Shown here piece after piece: positions 6,704-11,208 of a stretch of 11,208 bases of DNA (positions are counted from its first letter, which is position 1; every line of letters begins with the position of its first letter). Source of the stretch: an uncultured Clostridia bacterium (GTDB taxonomy: Bacteria; Bacillota; Clostridia; TANB77; CAG-508). The notes under the pieces were generated by a model. It was not told the DNA's origin, did no database searches, and saw only the letters and a list, made by a program, of their open reading frames with translations. The stretch lies in NCBI GenBank assembly GCA_947630255.1, contig CANRGU010000040.1:1-11208 (forward strand), given 5' to 3'. The position numbers and the translations under genes were made by a program.

Positions 6704-6729
6704 TAAAAAAAGGATGAAATAAATCATCC
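6704..6729 (-). terminator. Intrinsic terminator or attenuator upstream of the methyltransferase gene
   Basis: On the minus strand GGATGA - TTTATT - TCATCC forms a 6-bp stem followed at once by seven Ts. It lies 84 nt before the methyltransferase start and downstream of the minus-strand promoter proposed near 6880. A transcript from that promoter would meet it before reaching the transfer operon, which suggests an attenuation or antitermination step. Confidence 0.65.
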
Positions 6730-6738
6730 AATTTTATA

Positions 6739-6841
6739 AAAAAACACTACCATCTAAAATTAAAGGGGTTTGTCGTGCGAAATGACAATGTGATACTACA
6801 AATTCTACTACAACATCTTAATAAAATAAGTAGTGTTTTTT
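6739..6841. repeat. 12-bp perfect inverted repeat enclosing 79 nt
   Basis: AAAAAACACTAC at 6739-6750 is matched exactly by GTAGTGTTTTTT at 6830-6841. Each strand ends in G/C-containing stem plus a run of Ts, so it could act as a bidirectional terminator closing a structured RNA. Inside are a TTGTC/GACAA hairpin and two direct TACTACAA repeats (6794-6801, 6806-6813; 12-bp period). Confidence 0.6.
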
Positions 6842-6872
6842 ATCAGGTAGTTAGGTGGACTACTATCTGATA
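6841..6872. repeat. 11-bp inverted repeat with 10-nt loop
   Basis: TATCAGGTAGT (6841-6851) faces ACTATCTGATA (6862-6872), with one position able to form G-T as RNA. It adjoins the 12-bp inverted repeat and lies at about the start point of the proposed minus-strand promoter. It could be an operator, a 5'-end RNA hairpin or part of an origin of transfer. Confidence 0.55.
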
Positions 6873-6877
6873 AACCA

Positions 6878-6906
6878 ATTATACATTTTTTGTCGAAAAA
6901 AAGCAA
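6878..6906 (-). promoter_or_regulatory. Candidate promoter for the transfer operon
   Basis: On the minus strand a perfect -10 box TATAAT (6883-6878) has TTGCTT (6906-6901) 17 nt upstream as a weak -35. It overlaps the plus-strand promoter serving the 66-aa gene. Transcription would start near 6871 and read toward the methyltransferase. Confidence 0.4.
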
Positions 6907-6918
6907 ATTATATATAAT
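6890..6918 (+). promoter_or_regulatory. Sigma-A-type promoter for the small Cys-rich protein gene
   Basis: TTGTCG (6890-6895), a 17-nt spacer and a perfect TATAAT (6913-6918). The predicted start near 6925 gives a leader of about 85 nt before the ATG at 7012. Confidence 0.5.
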
Positions 6919-7011
6919 TGTTTACCCAAATAAAACTATAATTTTTATAAAAAAAAGAATAGATATTTCCTTTTTTATGTGATATTGTTTGTGTTGAAAA
7001 GGAGTGATAGT

Positions 7012-7212
7012 ATGAGCAGACACAAATATCCAATAGGTTATAAATTTAACAAGCTTACGATTATAGAATTTCTTGGAAGAAAAGATGATAAATCACATCA
7101 TAGTTACTATAGATGCCAATGTGAATGTGGAAAAATAATTGATGTCTTAACTCAACATGTTCAAATTCAAAAAAGTTGTGGATGTGCTCCAAGAAAAATG
7201 AGAAAGTTATAG
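7012..7212 (+). CDS. Small Cys-rich zinc-ribbon-like protein
   Basis: A 66-aa protein and the only plus-strand gene seen in the window. Its sequence follows the pattern G-x-K-F-x-x-L-T-I-I ... Y-x-C-x-C-x-C-G ... S-C-G-C (C35, C37, C39, C56, C58). This pattern is common as the N-terminal part of phage AP2/HNH-type proteins and as stand-alone phage or mobile-element proteins. The cysteines probably bind a metal ion and the basic C-terminus (RKMRKL) fits DNA binding; both are inference. I prefer the ATG at 7012, which has AAAGGAGTGAT in front, over an upstream ATG at 6979 without a ribosome site. It is transcribed away from the transfer operon from an overlapping divergent promoter, so it may be a regulator of the element. 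It converges on the ArpU-like gene with a shared terminator between. Confidence 0.75.
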   Translation: MSRHKYPIGYKFNKLTIIEFLGRKDDKSHHSYYRCQCECGKIIDVLTQHVQIQKSCGCAPRKMRKL

Positions 7213-7238
7213 GAAAGAAAATATTTTCTAAATAACTA

Positions 7239-7266
7239 AAAAAATATGAAATTAATCATATTTTTT
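7239..7266. terminator. Bidirectional intrinsic terminator between convergent genes
   Basis: AAAAAATATGA (7239-7249), loop AATTAA, TCATATTTTTT (7256-7266): an 11-bp perfect stem with T-runs on both strands. It serves the plus-strand Cys-rich gene and overlaps the stop codon of the minus-strand regulator. A separate 14-bp palindrome (7216-7229) lies just before it. Confidence 0.8.
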
Positions 7267-7789
7267 AATTGTATTTTTCACAATATTTTTCAAGTTCTAC
7301 CCACATTTTTACAATACAACTTTTCTTTATCTTTTGAAGATAAGCTTTTGATACACCAATTATTTCTGCAATATCTTCTTCTGATTTATATACTAAAAAA
7401 GTATTAATCAGATAAACAACTTCTTCTTCCGTTAATTTAAAACTAACTTTAAGAATAGAGCTATAAATATCAGTAGTTAACAATTGTCTATCAACATATT
7501 TTTCAATGGCATTTTCCACTTGACTTACAACTTTTCTTTGCGTAGATCCAACTTTTTCTTCATAAGTTGGAGTAATTGAAATATTTGTATCAACTGGAAA
7601 ATCATATAAATATCTAGCAGATTTAAAATCTGCAAATAACATTAATAATATTCTTCTTTCATCTAATACATTAAATTTTTTAACAACATAATCATCTAAT
7701 AATGTATTAGAATCCTTAAAAGTATCAGCATTAGTAATAATAGTTTTATTAATGTTTAATAGCTCATTCTGTGTAACAATATAATCCAA
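7265..7789 (-). CDS. ArpU-like / sigma-70 region 4-like transcriptional regulator
   Basis: A 174-aa protein whose C-terminal part (residues 119-166, LTEEEVVYLINTFL...) ends in a helix-turn-helix like sigma-70 region 4 or the phage ArpU family: two helices, the turn IIGVSKAYLQKIKKS, then a further helix. Such proteins activate late or transfer genes in phages and mobile elements. The N-terminal part (1-110) is helical and charged with no family recognised. I chose the TTG at 7789 because GGGAGTGAT lies just before it, the same ribosome-site style as at 7012 and 10980. The ATG at 7807 has none and sits against the upstream terminator. The gene lies directly behind a leader ORF and attenuator, so its expression is probably set by read-through. 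It is a good candidate for the switch of the transfer operon. Confidence 0.78.
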   Translation of the reverse strand: MDYIVTQNELLNINKTIITNADTFKDSNTLLDDYVVKKFNVLDERRILLMLFADFKSARYLYDFPVDTNISITPTYEEKVGSTQRKVVSQVENAIEKYVDRQLLTTDIYSSILKVSFKLTEEEVVYLINTFLVYKSEEDIAEIIGVSKAYLQKIKKSCIVKMWVELEKYCEKYN

Positions 7790-7814
7790 AGTAATCACTC
7801 CCTGCATTTGCAAC

Positions 7815-7861
7815 AAAAAAAGGCTTTAAAGGGCAGAAAAACCTACCACTATAAAACCTTT
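7815..7861 (-). terminator. Attenuator terminator upstream of the ArpU-like gene
   Basis: On the minus strand a long stem (5' arm 7861-7843, 3' arm 7836-7819, one bulge, one mismatch, three G-T pairs, 6-nt loop) runs into a T-tract (7821-7815). It begins inside the last codons of the leader ORF and ends 25 nt before the TTG start of the regulator. The 5' arm overlaps the antiterminator 3' arm, so only one of the two can form. Confidence 0.8.
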
Positions 7862-7874
7862 GATGTTTTATAAT
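7848..7874 (-). promoter_or_regulatory. Antiterminator hairpin
   Basis: ATTATAAAAC (7874-7865), a 7-nt loop and GTTTTATAGT (7857-7848) form a 10-bp stem (one T-G pair) on the minus strand. It uses bases 7857-7848 that the terminator needs. Its 5' arm lies in codons 14-17 of the leader ORF, so ribosome position should decide which hairpin forms. Confidence 0.65.
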
Positions 7875-7914
7875 TATAAGATAAATTAGTTTTATTTGCG
7901 ACAACGACTCGCAT
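7849..7914 (-). CDS. Leader peptide ORF controlling the ArpU-like regulator
   Basis: A 21-aa ORF starting MRVVVANKTNLSYNYKT and ending in TAG. It has a good ribosome site (AGGTGG, 6 nt before the ATG) and sits 22 nt downstream of a strong sigma-A promoter. Codons 2-6 are CGA GTC GTT GTC GCA: an Arg, three successive Val and an Ala, using codons that are unusual for such an AT-rich genome. A ribosome slowed there would leave the antiterminator arm at codons 14-17 free. A ribosome reaching the stop would cover it and, after release, let the terminator form. The product is probably not functional as a protein; the act of translation matters. No known leader peptide family recognised. Confidence 0.65.
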   Translation of the reverse strand: MRVVVANKTNLSYNYKTSKVL

Positions 7915-7942
7915 AATAAACCACCTCTCAATATTGCTTTTT

Positions 7943-7971
7943 ATTCTAAATGAAAAAGCAAATTTTGTCAA
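7943..7971 (-). promoter_or_regulatory. Strong sigma-A promoter of the leader ORF and ArpU-like gene
   Basis: Perfect -35 TTGACA (7971-7966), a 17-nt spacer and -10 TAGAAT (7948-7943). Predicted start near 7936. A 9-bp inverted repeat (TTGCTTTTT 7934-7942 / AAAAAGCAA 7953-7961) overlaps the -10 region and could be an operator. Confidence 0.75.
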
Positions 7972-7993
7972 TCGTTTTTTTGAAAGACAACAT

Positions 7994-8030
7994 AAAAATG
8001 AGCTCTATCACACAGATTTAACTCATTTTA
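7994..8030 (-). terminator. Possible weak terminator after the oxidoreductase transcript
   Basis: AAAATGAG (7995-8002) and CTCATTTT (8022-8029) form an 8-bp stem around a 19-nt loop. In the minus strand the stem ends in a short T-run. It lies between the oxidoreductase gene and the promoter of the regulator, where a terminator is expected. The T-run is partly inside the stem, so this is uncertain. Confidence 0.35.
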
Positions 8031-8097
8031 CACCATTATATCATGTACCAAGACAATTGCAATATTTAAATAGTATGAATTCAGGATATTTCAGTTT

Positions 8098-8169
8098 TTA
8101 GTATTTTTCTAAATTTTCTTTGCAGTTTTTCAAATCTTCTTTGTAGTTTTTTATAGTTTTTCCCATCAT
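8098..8169 (-). CDS. Possible 23-aa coiled-coil peptide ORF or gene remnant
   Basis: A short frame, starting MMGKTIKNYKEDLKN, that contains a heptad repeated twice (KEDLKNC / KENLEKY). At DNA level this is an imperfect 21-bp tandem repeat (TTCTTTGCAGTTTTT 8116-8130 and TTCTTTGTAGTTTTT 8137-8151). It is in the same frame as the oxidoreductase, beyond two TAA stops. There is no ribosome site, so it is more likely a remnant than a gene. Confidence 0.2.
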   Translation of the reverse strand: MMGKTIKNYKEDLKNCKENLEKY

Positions 8170-8205
8170 AATATAATCCAAAAATAGTATTTAATTAGTC
8201 TTTAA

Positions 8206-9990
8206 TTAGTATGGAAATAGTATGCGAAAGTTAAAGAACCTTTTATTTTCAACCATATTTTCAATATTATAAATACTACTATAATCTATAATATAACTTA
8301 AATACCTATAATAAATAATAGCAAATAGCTTACTTTTAAAAGTCCTTAATAAAAGATTACCAGCAGTATTTTTAGTATCATCTATAGAAATAAATACACA
8401 ATAAGAATCTAATTGTGGAATATATCTCATACTTTTATATATAGTATAAATATCTTTATAAAAAATTTCTAATTTCTTATTTTCAGTTATTAATGTTTTA
8501 TATTTATTATTAGAATATTCCTTTAATCTTTTACACATAAATCTATGAGTATATTCATTTCGAACATTAATTTTTTCTACTTTGTTTTTATGATGATAAT
8601 GATTATGAATCCCTTTCGCACAAGAATATAATATTTCAATAGCAAGAGCTTGATCCTTTATATCACTTTTACAATCCTTATTATTTAAGAAATTAAATAG
8701 AAACATCTCTCTTGATAACTCATTATATCCCTGAAATTCTTTTTTTTCATCATCCGAATATAAATCACCCAAATGAATCTCTTTAAAAGGCTTTTCATCA
8801 ATCAAAGGATTATTAAAGAAATATATATCAAAATGTTCAAGTCCTCCAACACTTTCTTCATTATTACCTCTATCACATATTTCTTTAGACTGATAACTAT
8901 GAACTTGTATATTTAATAAATGTCCTATTTCAATATTAATTCGTTCATGTCTTATACGACCATTACTTTTATAAAAATCTCGTGTTTTAATCCAACTTCT
9001 TCTTGATACACCATTATGTAATAAATTCAAATTAGCTGTAGTAATAGTAAATCCATTTTTATTATAGAATGTTAAGAGTCCGTGATAATCTTTCTCACCA
9101 TATTTTTTAAATTTAGGATTATCATGTTTTTCATAATAATCAGGAATTTCTTGTTCGTTAAACAATCTTTTATAATCTTCAATATTTAAGATATTCATTT
9201 CATCGTTAGGGGTAAATACTTTTGAAAATACATCCCCATCAACTATTTTTTTGTTTCCACCAAGAGAATCATTAATTTTTATAAAATCGCTTAATAAATC
9301 GATAAAATGATAACCACTATGAAATAATTTACCATACCCATACTTATATGGGTGGTTTTCTTTATCCAAATCGTGTGGCATTTCCCAAGCACCATCGGAA
9401 TGAAATATATCTATATTAGTAATAGGTACTTTATATTCATTAACTACTTTAGTAAGAATATCCTTTATTTTTTCATAACCTCGATGGTATTGTCTTTGGC
9501 ACATTACCTTACAACTGGCTTTAGATTTTTTTTCAAGATTTAAAATATTATAATATTGTTTTCTAACTTTTTCTATACTGGAAAGACTGGTCATATTTTT
9601 AGTGACAGTGATGGGTTTATCAGTTAATACATTAATGTCATTTTTCAAAGCAAACTCTATATACATATTATGAGCTTTTGGTTCTGTAGCTATGATTACA
9701 TGAGTTATATGTAATGAATCACAATCAGTAGCCAAATCATCAAAAACATCCTTTGGCAAAGAATCATTATCTTTTATTCCGTCATCAATAGTAAAAACTT
9801 TAGTTTTTTTGAAATTATTTTTCTTTAAATAGTCTTTTACATAATCTTTTTGTGAGTCAATATCAACTACCAATGCTAAATTAACTTTATATTTTTTAAA
9901 AAAGTGCATATAAATCCTCTTGGCATGAGGTCCGAGTCCCACTAGAGCAACAACAGGTTTTGTATTTAATTTTGATTTCATAATAACCAT
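8206..9990 (-). CDS. Gfo/Idh/MocA-family oxidoreductase with long C-terminal extension
   Basis: A 594-aa protein. The N-terminal NAD(P)-binding Rossmann fold shows VALVGLGPHAKRIY (GxGxxA-like, 14-27), the acidic strand end VVDID (41-45), VIIATEPKAHNMY (98-110) and TDKPITV (123-129), the form of the EKP motif carrying the catalytic Lys. The Gfo/Idh/MocA C-terminal domain includes LFHSGYHFIDLL, matching the D-G-x-H-x-x-D-L region of the family. Typical members have 330-400 residues. Here there are several insertions and about 110 extra residues at the C-terminus (from about 485) that I do not recognise. The substrate is unknown; the family oxidises or reduces sugars, cyclitols and related compounds. 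ATG at 9990 was kept, but the ATG at 9981 has a ribosome site (GAGATGG) at a better distance. A LysR regulator lies just upstream on the same strand. Confidence 0.82.
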   Translation of the reverse strand: MVIMKSKLNTKPVVALVGLGPHAKRIYMHFFKKYKVNLALVVDIDSQKDYVKDYLKKNNFKKTKVFTIDDGIKDNDSLPKDVFDDLATDCDSLHITHVIIATEPKAHNMYIEFALKNDINVLTDKPITVTKNMTSLSSIEKVRKQYYNILNLEKKSKASCKVMCQRQYHRGYEKIKDILTKVVNEYKVPITNIDIFHSDGAWEMPHDLDKENHPYKYGYGKLFHSGYHFIDLLSDFIKINDSLGGNKKIVDGDVFSKVFTPNDEMNILNIEDYKRLFNEQEIPDYYEKHDNPKFKKYGEKDYHGLLTFYNKNGFTITTANLNLLHNGVSRRSWIKTRDFYKSNGRIRHERINIEIGHLLNIQVHSYQSKEICDRGNNEESVGGLEHFDIYFFNNPLIDEKPFKEIHLGDLYSDDEKKEFQGYNELSREMFLFNFLNNKDCKSDIKDQALAIEILYSCAKGIHNHYHHKNKVEKINVRNEYTHRFMCKRLKEYSNNKYKTLITENKKLEIFYKDIYTIYKSMRYIPQLDSYCVFISIDDTKNTAGNLLLRTFKSKLFAIIYYRYLSYIIDYSSIYNIENMVENKRFFNFRILFPY

Positions 9991-10012
9991 CTCTTTCCCG
10001 TTTGATAGTATT

Positions 10013-10041
10013 ATTATAAAATCATCAGTAATTATAGTAAA
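10013..10041 (-). promoter_or_regulatory. Candidate promoter of the oxidoreductase gene
   Basis: -35 TTTACT (10041-10036), a 17-nt spacer and a perfect -10 TATAAT (10018-10013) on the minus strand; start near 10006. The weak -35 box with a palindrome immediately upstream fits activation by the adjacent LysR protein. Confidence 0.5.
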
Positions 10042-10048
10042 TTATAAA

Positions 10049-10070
10049 TTTTGCAACATATGTTGCAAAA
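10049..10070. promoter_or_regulatory. 22-bp perfect palindrome, likely LysR operator
   Basis: The half-sites TTTTGCAACAT and ATGTTGCAAAA form a perfect 22-bp palindrome, followed by one more TTGCAAAA half-site (10071-10078). It contains the T-N11-A pattern typical of LysR-type sites. It is centred about 53 bp upstream of the proposed oxidoreductase start point, close to where LysR activators bind. Confidence 0.65.
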
Positions 10071-10086
10071 TTGCAAAACAAAAGAA

Positions 10087-10980
10087 TTAATCATTATCTT
10101 TAAAGACTAATTCTATGAACTTTTTAGTAGATTTACTAATTGTATCCTTAAAATATATAAAACCAATTGGATTAGTTGGCATTTCTTCTTTTAATTCTAA
10201 TTTTACTAAATTAGTATTTTTTATTTCATCTTCTATGAAATATCCAATAAAATCATTAGTAGACACAAGATCAATCATCAATTTTGAATCAGGCATTTGT
10301 ATAATTGGATTTAATTCAATATTATTTAATTGTAGGATTTCATCTAAATACTGTCTACGTCTCGATTTTCCTGGAATGATTAACTTAAACTTATTTAAAT
10401 CATTTAAAGAATTAATATCTTTACCATACTTTTCATAGAACGATTTGGAACAAGCAAAACAAGTTTTAAATCGACTAAAGGATTTTATTTCAAGATTATA
10501 TTTTTCTGAAAAATTAATATGTGGTAAATAATCTATCAAGACATCTATTTTGTGATTAACTAAAAACTCATTTAAGTTAGTAGCACTATCTATAAAAAAA
10601 TTGATTTTTACATCAGGATATAAACTAGAAAATTCTGCAACATAATCACTTAACTTATTATCTGAAATATTACGAGTAGTACCAATCGTTAATGTACCCT
10701 GTACATTATTTTCATTTTCTATAAATTCTTCTAAAAAACTATGAAAATTAGTATCTAATTGATTAAATAATGATTCACCATCTTTAGTCAATGTTAAACC
10801 TTTATTGTTAGTAACAACAAGTTTAAGTTTTAATTCATTTTCTAAATTTTTAATACTACGACTTAAATTAGAAGATGAAACATAATTTTTTTCACTTGCT
10901 CGAGATATACTTTTTTCTTTAGCGACAATATAAAAATCATATAACAAAGGTAGGTTATTTCTTAACTCTTTTAATCGCAT
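10087..10980 (-). CDS. LysR-family transcriptional regulator
   Basis: A 297-aa LysR-type regulator, normal length for the family. Residues 10-68 form the winged helix-turn-helix (LLYDFYIVAKEKSISRASEKNYVSSSNLSRSIKNLENEL...), with the characteristic S-x-S-x-x-A-S ... V-S-x-S-x-L-S-R-x-I-x-x-L-E pattern. From about residue 93 (VQGTLTIGTTRNIS) comes the periplasmic-binding-protein-like effector domain, which ends in two lobes. The start is well supported by AGGGGTGAT just upstream. It is probably the activator of the downstream oxidoreductase gene, whose promoter carries a palindrome with LysR-site features. Both genes are on the same strand, with 96 nt and a promoter between, rather than in the divergent arrangement common for LysR regulators. 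The effector is unknown. Confidence 0.92.
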   Translation of the reverse strand: MRLKELRNNLPLLYDFYIVAKEKSISRASEKNYVSSSNLSRSIKNLENELKLKLVVTNNKGLTLTKDGESLFNQLDTNFHSFLEEFIENENNVQGTLTIGTTRNISDNKLSDYVAEFSSLYPDVKINFFIDSATNLNEFLVNHKIDVLIDYLPHINFSEKYNLEIKSFSRFKTCFACSKSFYEKYGKDINSLNDLNKFKLIIPGKSRRRQYLDEILQLNNIELNPIIQMPDSKLMIDLVSTNDFIGYFIEDEIKNTNLVKLELKEEMPTNPIGFIYFKDTISKSTKKFIELVFKDND

Positions 10981-11007
10981 AAAATCACCCCTTATAAATT
11001 AGGTATT

Positions 11008-11036
11008 ATAATATAACAAATTGTTAAAAAAGTCAA
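11008..11036 (-). promoter_or_regulatory. Sigma-A promoter of the LysR gene with operator-like palindrome
   Basis: -35 TTGACT (11036-11031), a 17-nt spacer and -10 TATTAT (11013-11008); start near 11001. The spacer contains a perfect TAACAA-A-TTGTTA inverted repeat (11014-11026), a plausible site for autoregulation. Confidence 0.7.
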
Positions 11037-11060
11037 TTGAAATAAAGGTATAGATTACTT

Positions 11061-11207
11061 TCAATTAGTTATAGTTTTTAAAAGATCCATTTTTTGAAGT
11101 AAAAGAAATGTTACTTTCATACCCATAAGCAATAACTGTCTTTCATATATAATAGTTTCTTCTTGTTTTAATTCTAAATACTGCATAAGATCTCTAACAT
11201 CATCAGA
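11061..11207 (-). CDS. Unknown protein, C-terminal 48 residues only
   Basis: An open minus-strand frame enters from the right edge (SDDVRDLMQYLELKQEETII...) and stops at TGA 11063-11061. What is visible is helical, charged and then more hydrophobic (LLLMGMKVTFLLLQKMDLL). Family not recognised. It ends about 24 nt before the -35 box of the LysR promoter, so it belongs to a separate or read-through unit. Confidence 0.5.
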   Translation of the reverse strand, partial: SDDVRDLMQYLELKQEETIIYERQLLLMGMKVTFLLLQKMDLLKTITN

Positions 11208-11208
11208 A

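Larger units (their letters stand above)
6621..7011. other. Structured intergenic control region, candidate oriT or regulatory RNA
   Basis: This 391-nt stretch has no convincing gene. It holds two inverted repeats (6739-6841 and 6841-6872), six copies of ACTAC/GTAGT (plus strand 6746, 6795, 6807, 6859; inverted 6830-6834, 6847-6851), a TTGTC/GACAA inverted repeat (6770-6774 / 6784-6788), a minus-strand terminator and divergent promoters. Inverted repeats and short iterons at the head of a transfer operon are what an oriT or a promoter-operator hub looks like. No known nick consensus was recognised. Confidence 0.5.

Noticed and set aside
6679..6704. Frame MRVYRDLVTKN starting right after the terminator T-run
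   Set aside because: It resembles the leader ORF start but has no ribosome site, only 11 codons, and sits directly after a terminator. It is reported as part of the shared motif, not as a gene.
1..11208. CRISPR array, tRNA, rRNA, transposase, integrase or relaxase
   Set aside because: Looked for and not seen: no regularly spaced long direct repeats, no cloverleaf-like sequence, and no reading frame with transposase, recombinase or relaxase motifs.

Overview
The window is very AT-rich (by eye about 30% G+C). TGA is used as a stop and TGG encodes Trp (genetic code 11). Shine-Dalgarno and sigma-A-type promoters are of Firmicutes style, and there is an LPXTG-type surface protein with its own sortase. 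This fits a low-GC Gram-positive bacterium (Firmicutes/Bacillota) carrying an integrative conjugative element or conjugative plasmid. I see no integrase, relaxase or attachment site, so the element boundaries lie outside the window or cannot be placed.

Positions 6620 down to 1 form one long minus-strand transfer operon. The order is an orphan beta-class DNA methyltransferase; a VirB2/Maff2-like two-TM protein; two small unknown proteins joined by ATGA overlaps; a membrane-anchored protein with a Lys-rich stalk; a strong intrinsic terminator; a thioester (TQXA) surface adhesin with three CnaB-like domains and a VPNTS sorting signal; its sortase; a VirB6/PrgH-like polytopic channel protein; and a PrgI/VirB3-like protein cut by the left edge. 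The VirB6-then-PrgI order matches prgH-prgI of pCF10, so a VirB4 ATPase is expected next, outside the window. The adhesin and sortase are buried inside the secretion-channel operon and probably act in mating-pair attachment.

Positions 6621-8000 are the control region. A structured intergenic stretch (6621-7011) carries a 12-bp inverted repeat around 79 nt, a second inverted repeat, repeated ACTAC motifs, a minus-strand terminator and back-to-back promoters. It is followed by a small plus-strand Cys-rich protein gene, a bidirectional terminator, and a minus-strand ArpU/sigma-region-4-like regulator. That regulator lies behind a textbook attenuator: a strong promoter, a 21-codon leader ORF with a Val-Val-Val run, an antiterminator hairpin, and a mutually exclusive intrinsic terminator. 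This suggests that the likely switch of the element senses translation state.

Positions 8200-11050 hold a LysR regulator and a Gfo/Idh/MocA-type oxidoreductase with a long C-terminal extension, both on the minus strand. A perfect 22-bp palindrome sits just upstream of the oxidoreductase promoter. These could be cargo or flanking chromosome. A truncated unknown gene runs off the right edge.

The main oddities are the leader-peptide attenuator, two transfer genes (VirB2-like and VirB6-like) that appear to start at AUA codons exactly 9 nt after AGGAGG, and a sortase with no arginine after its catalytic Cys.
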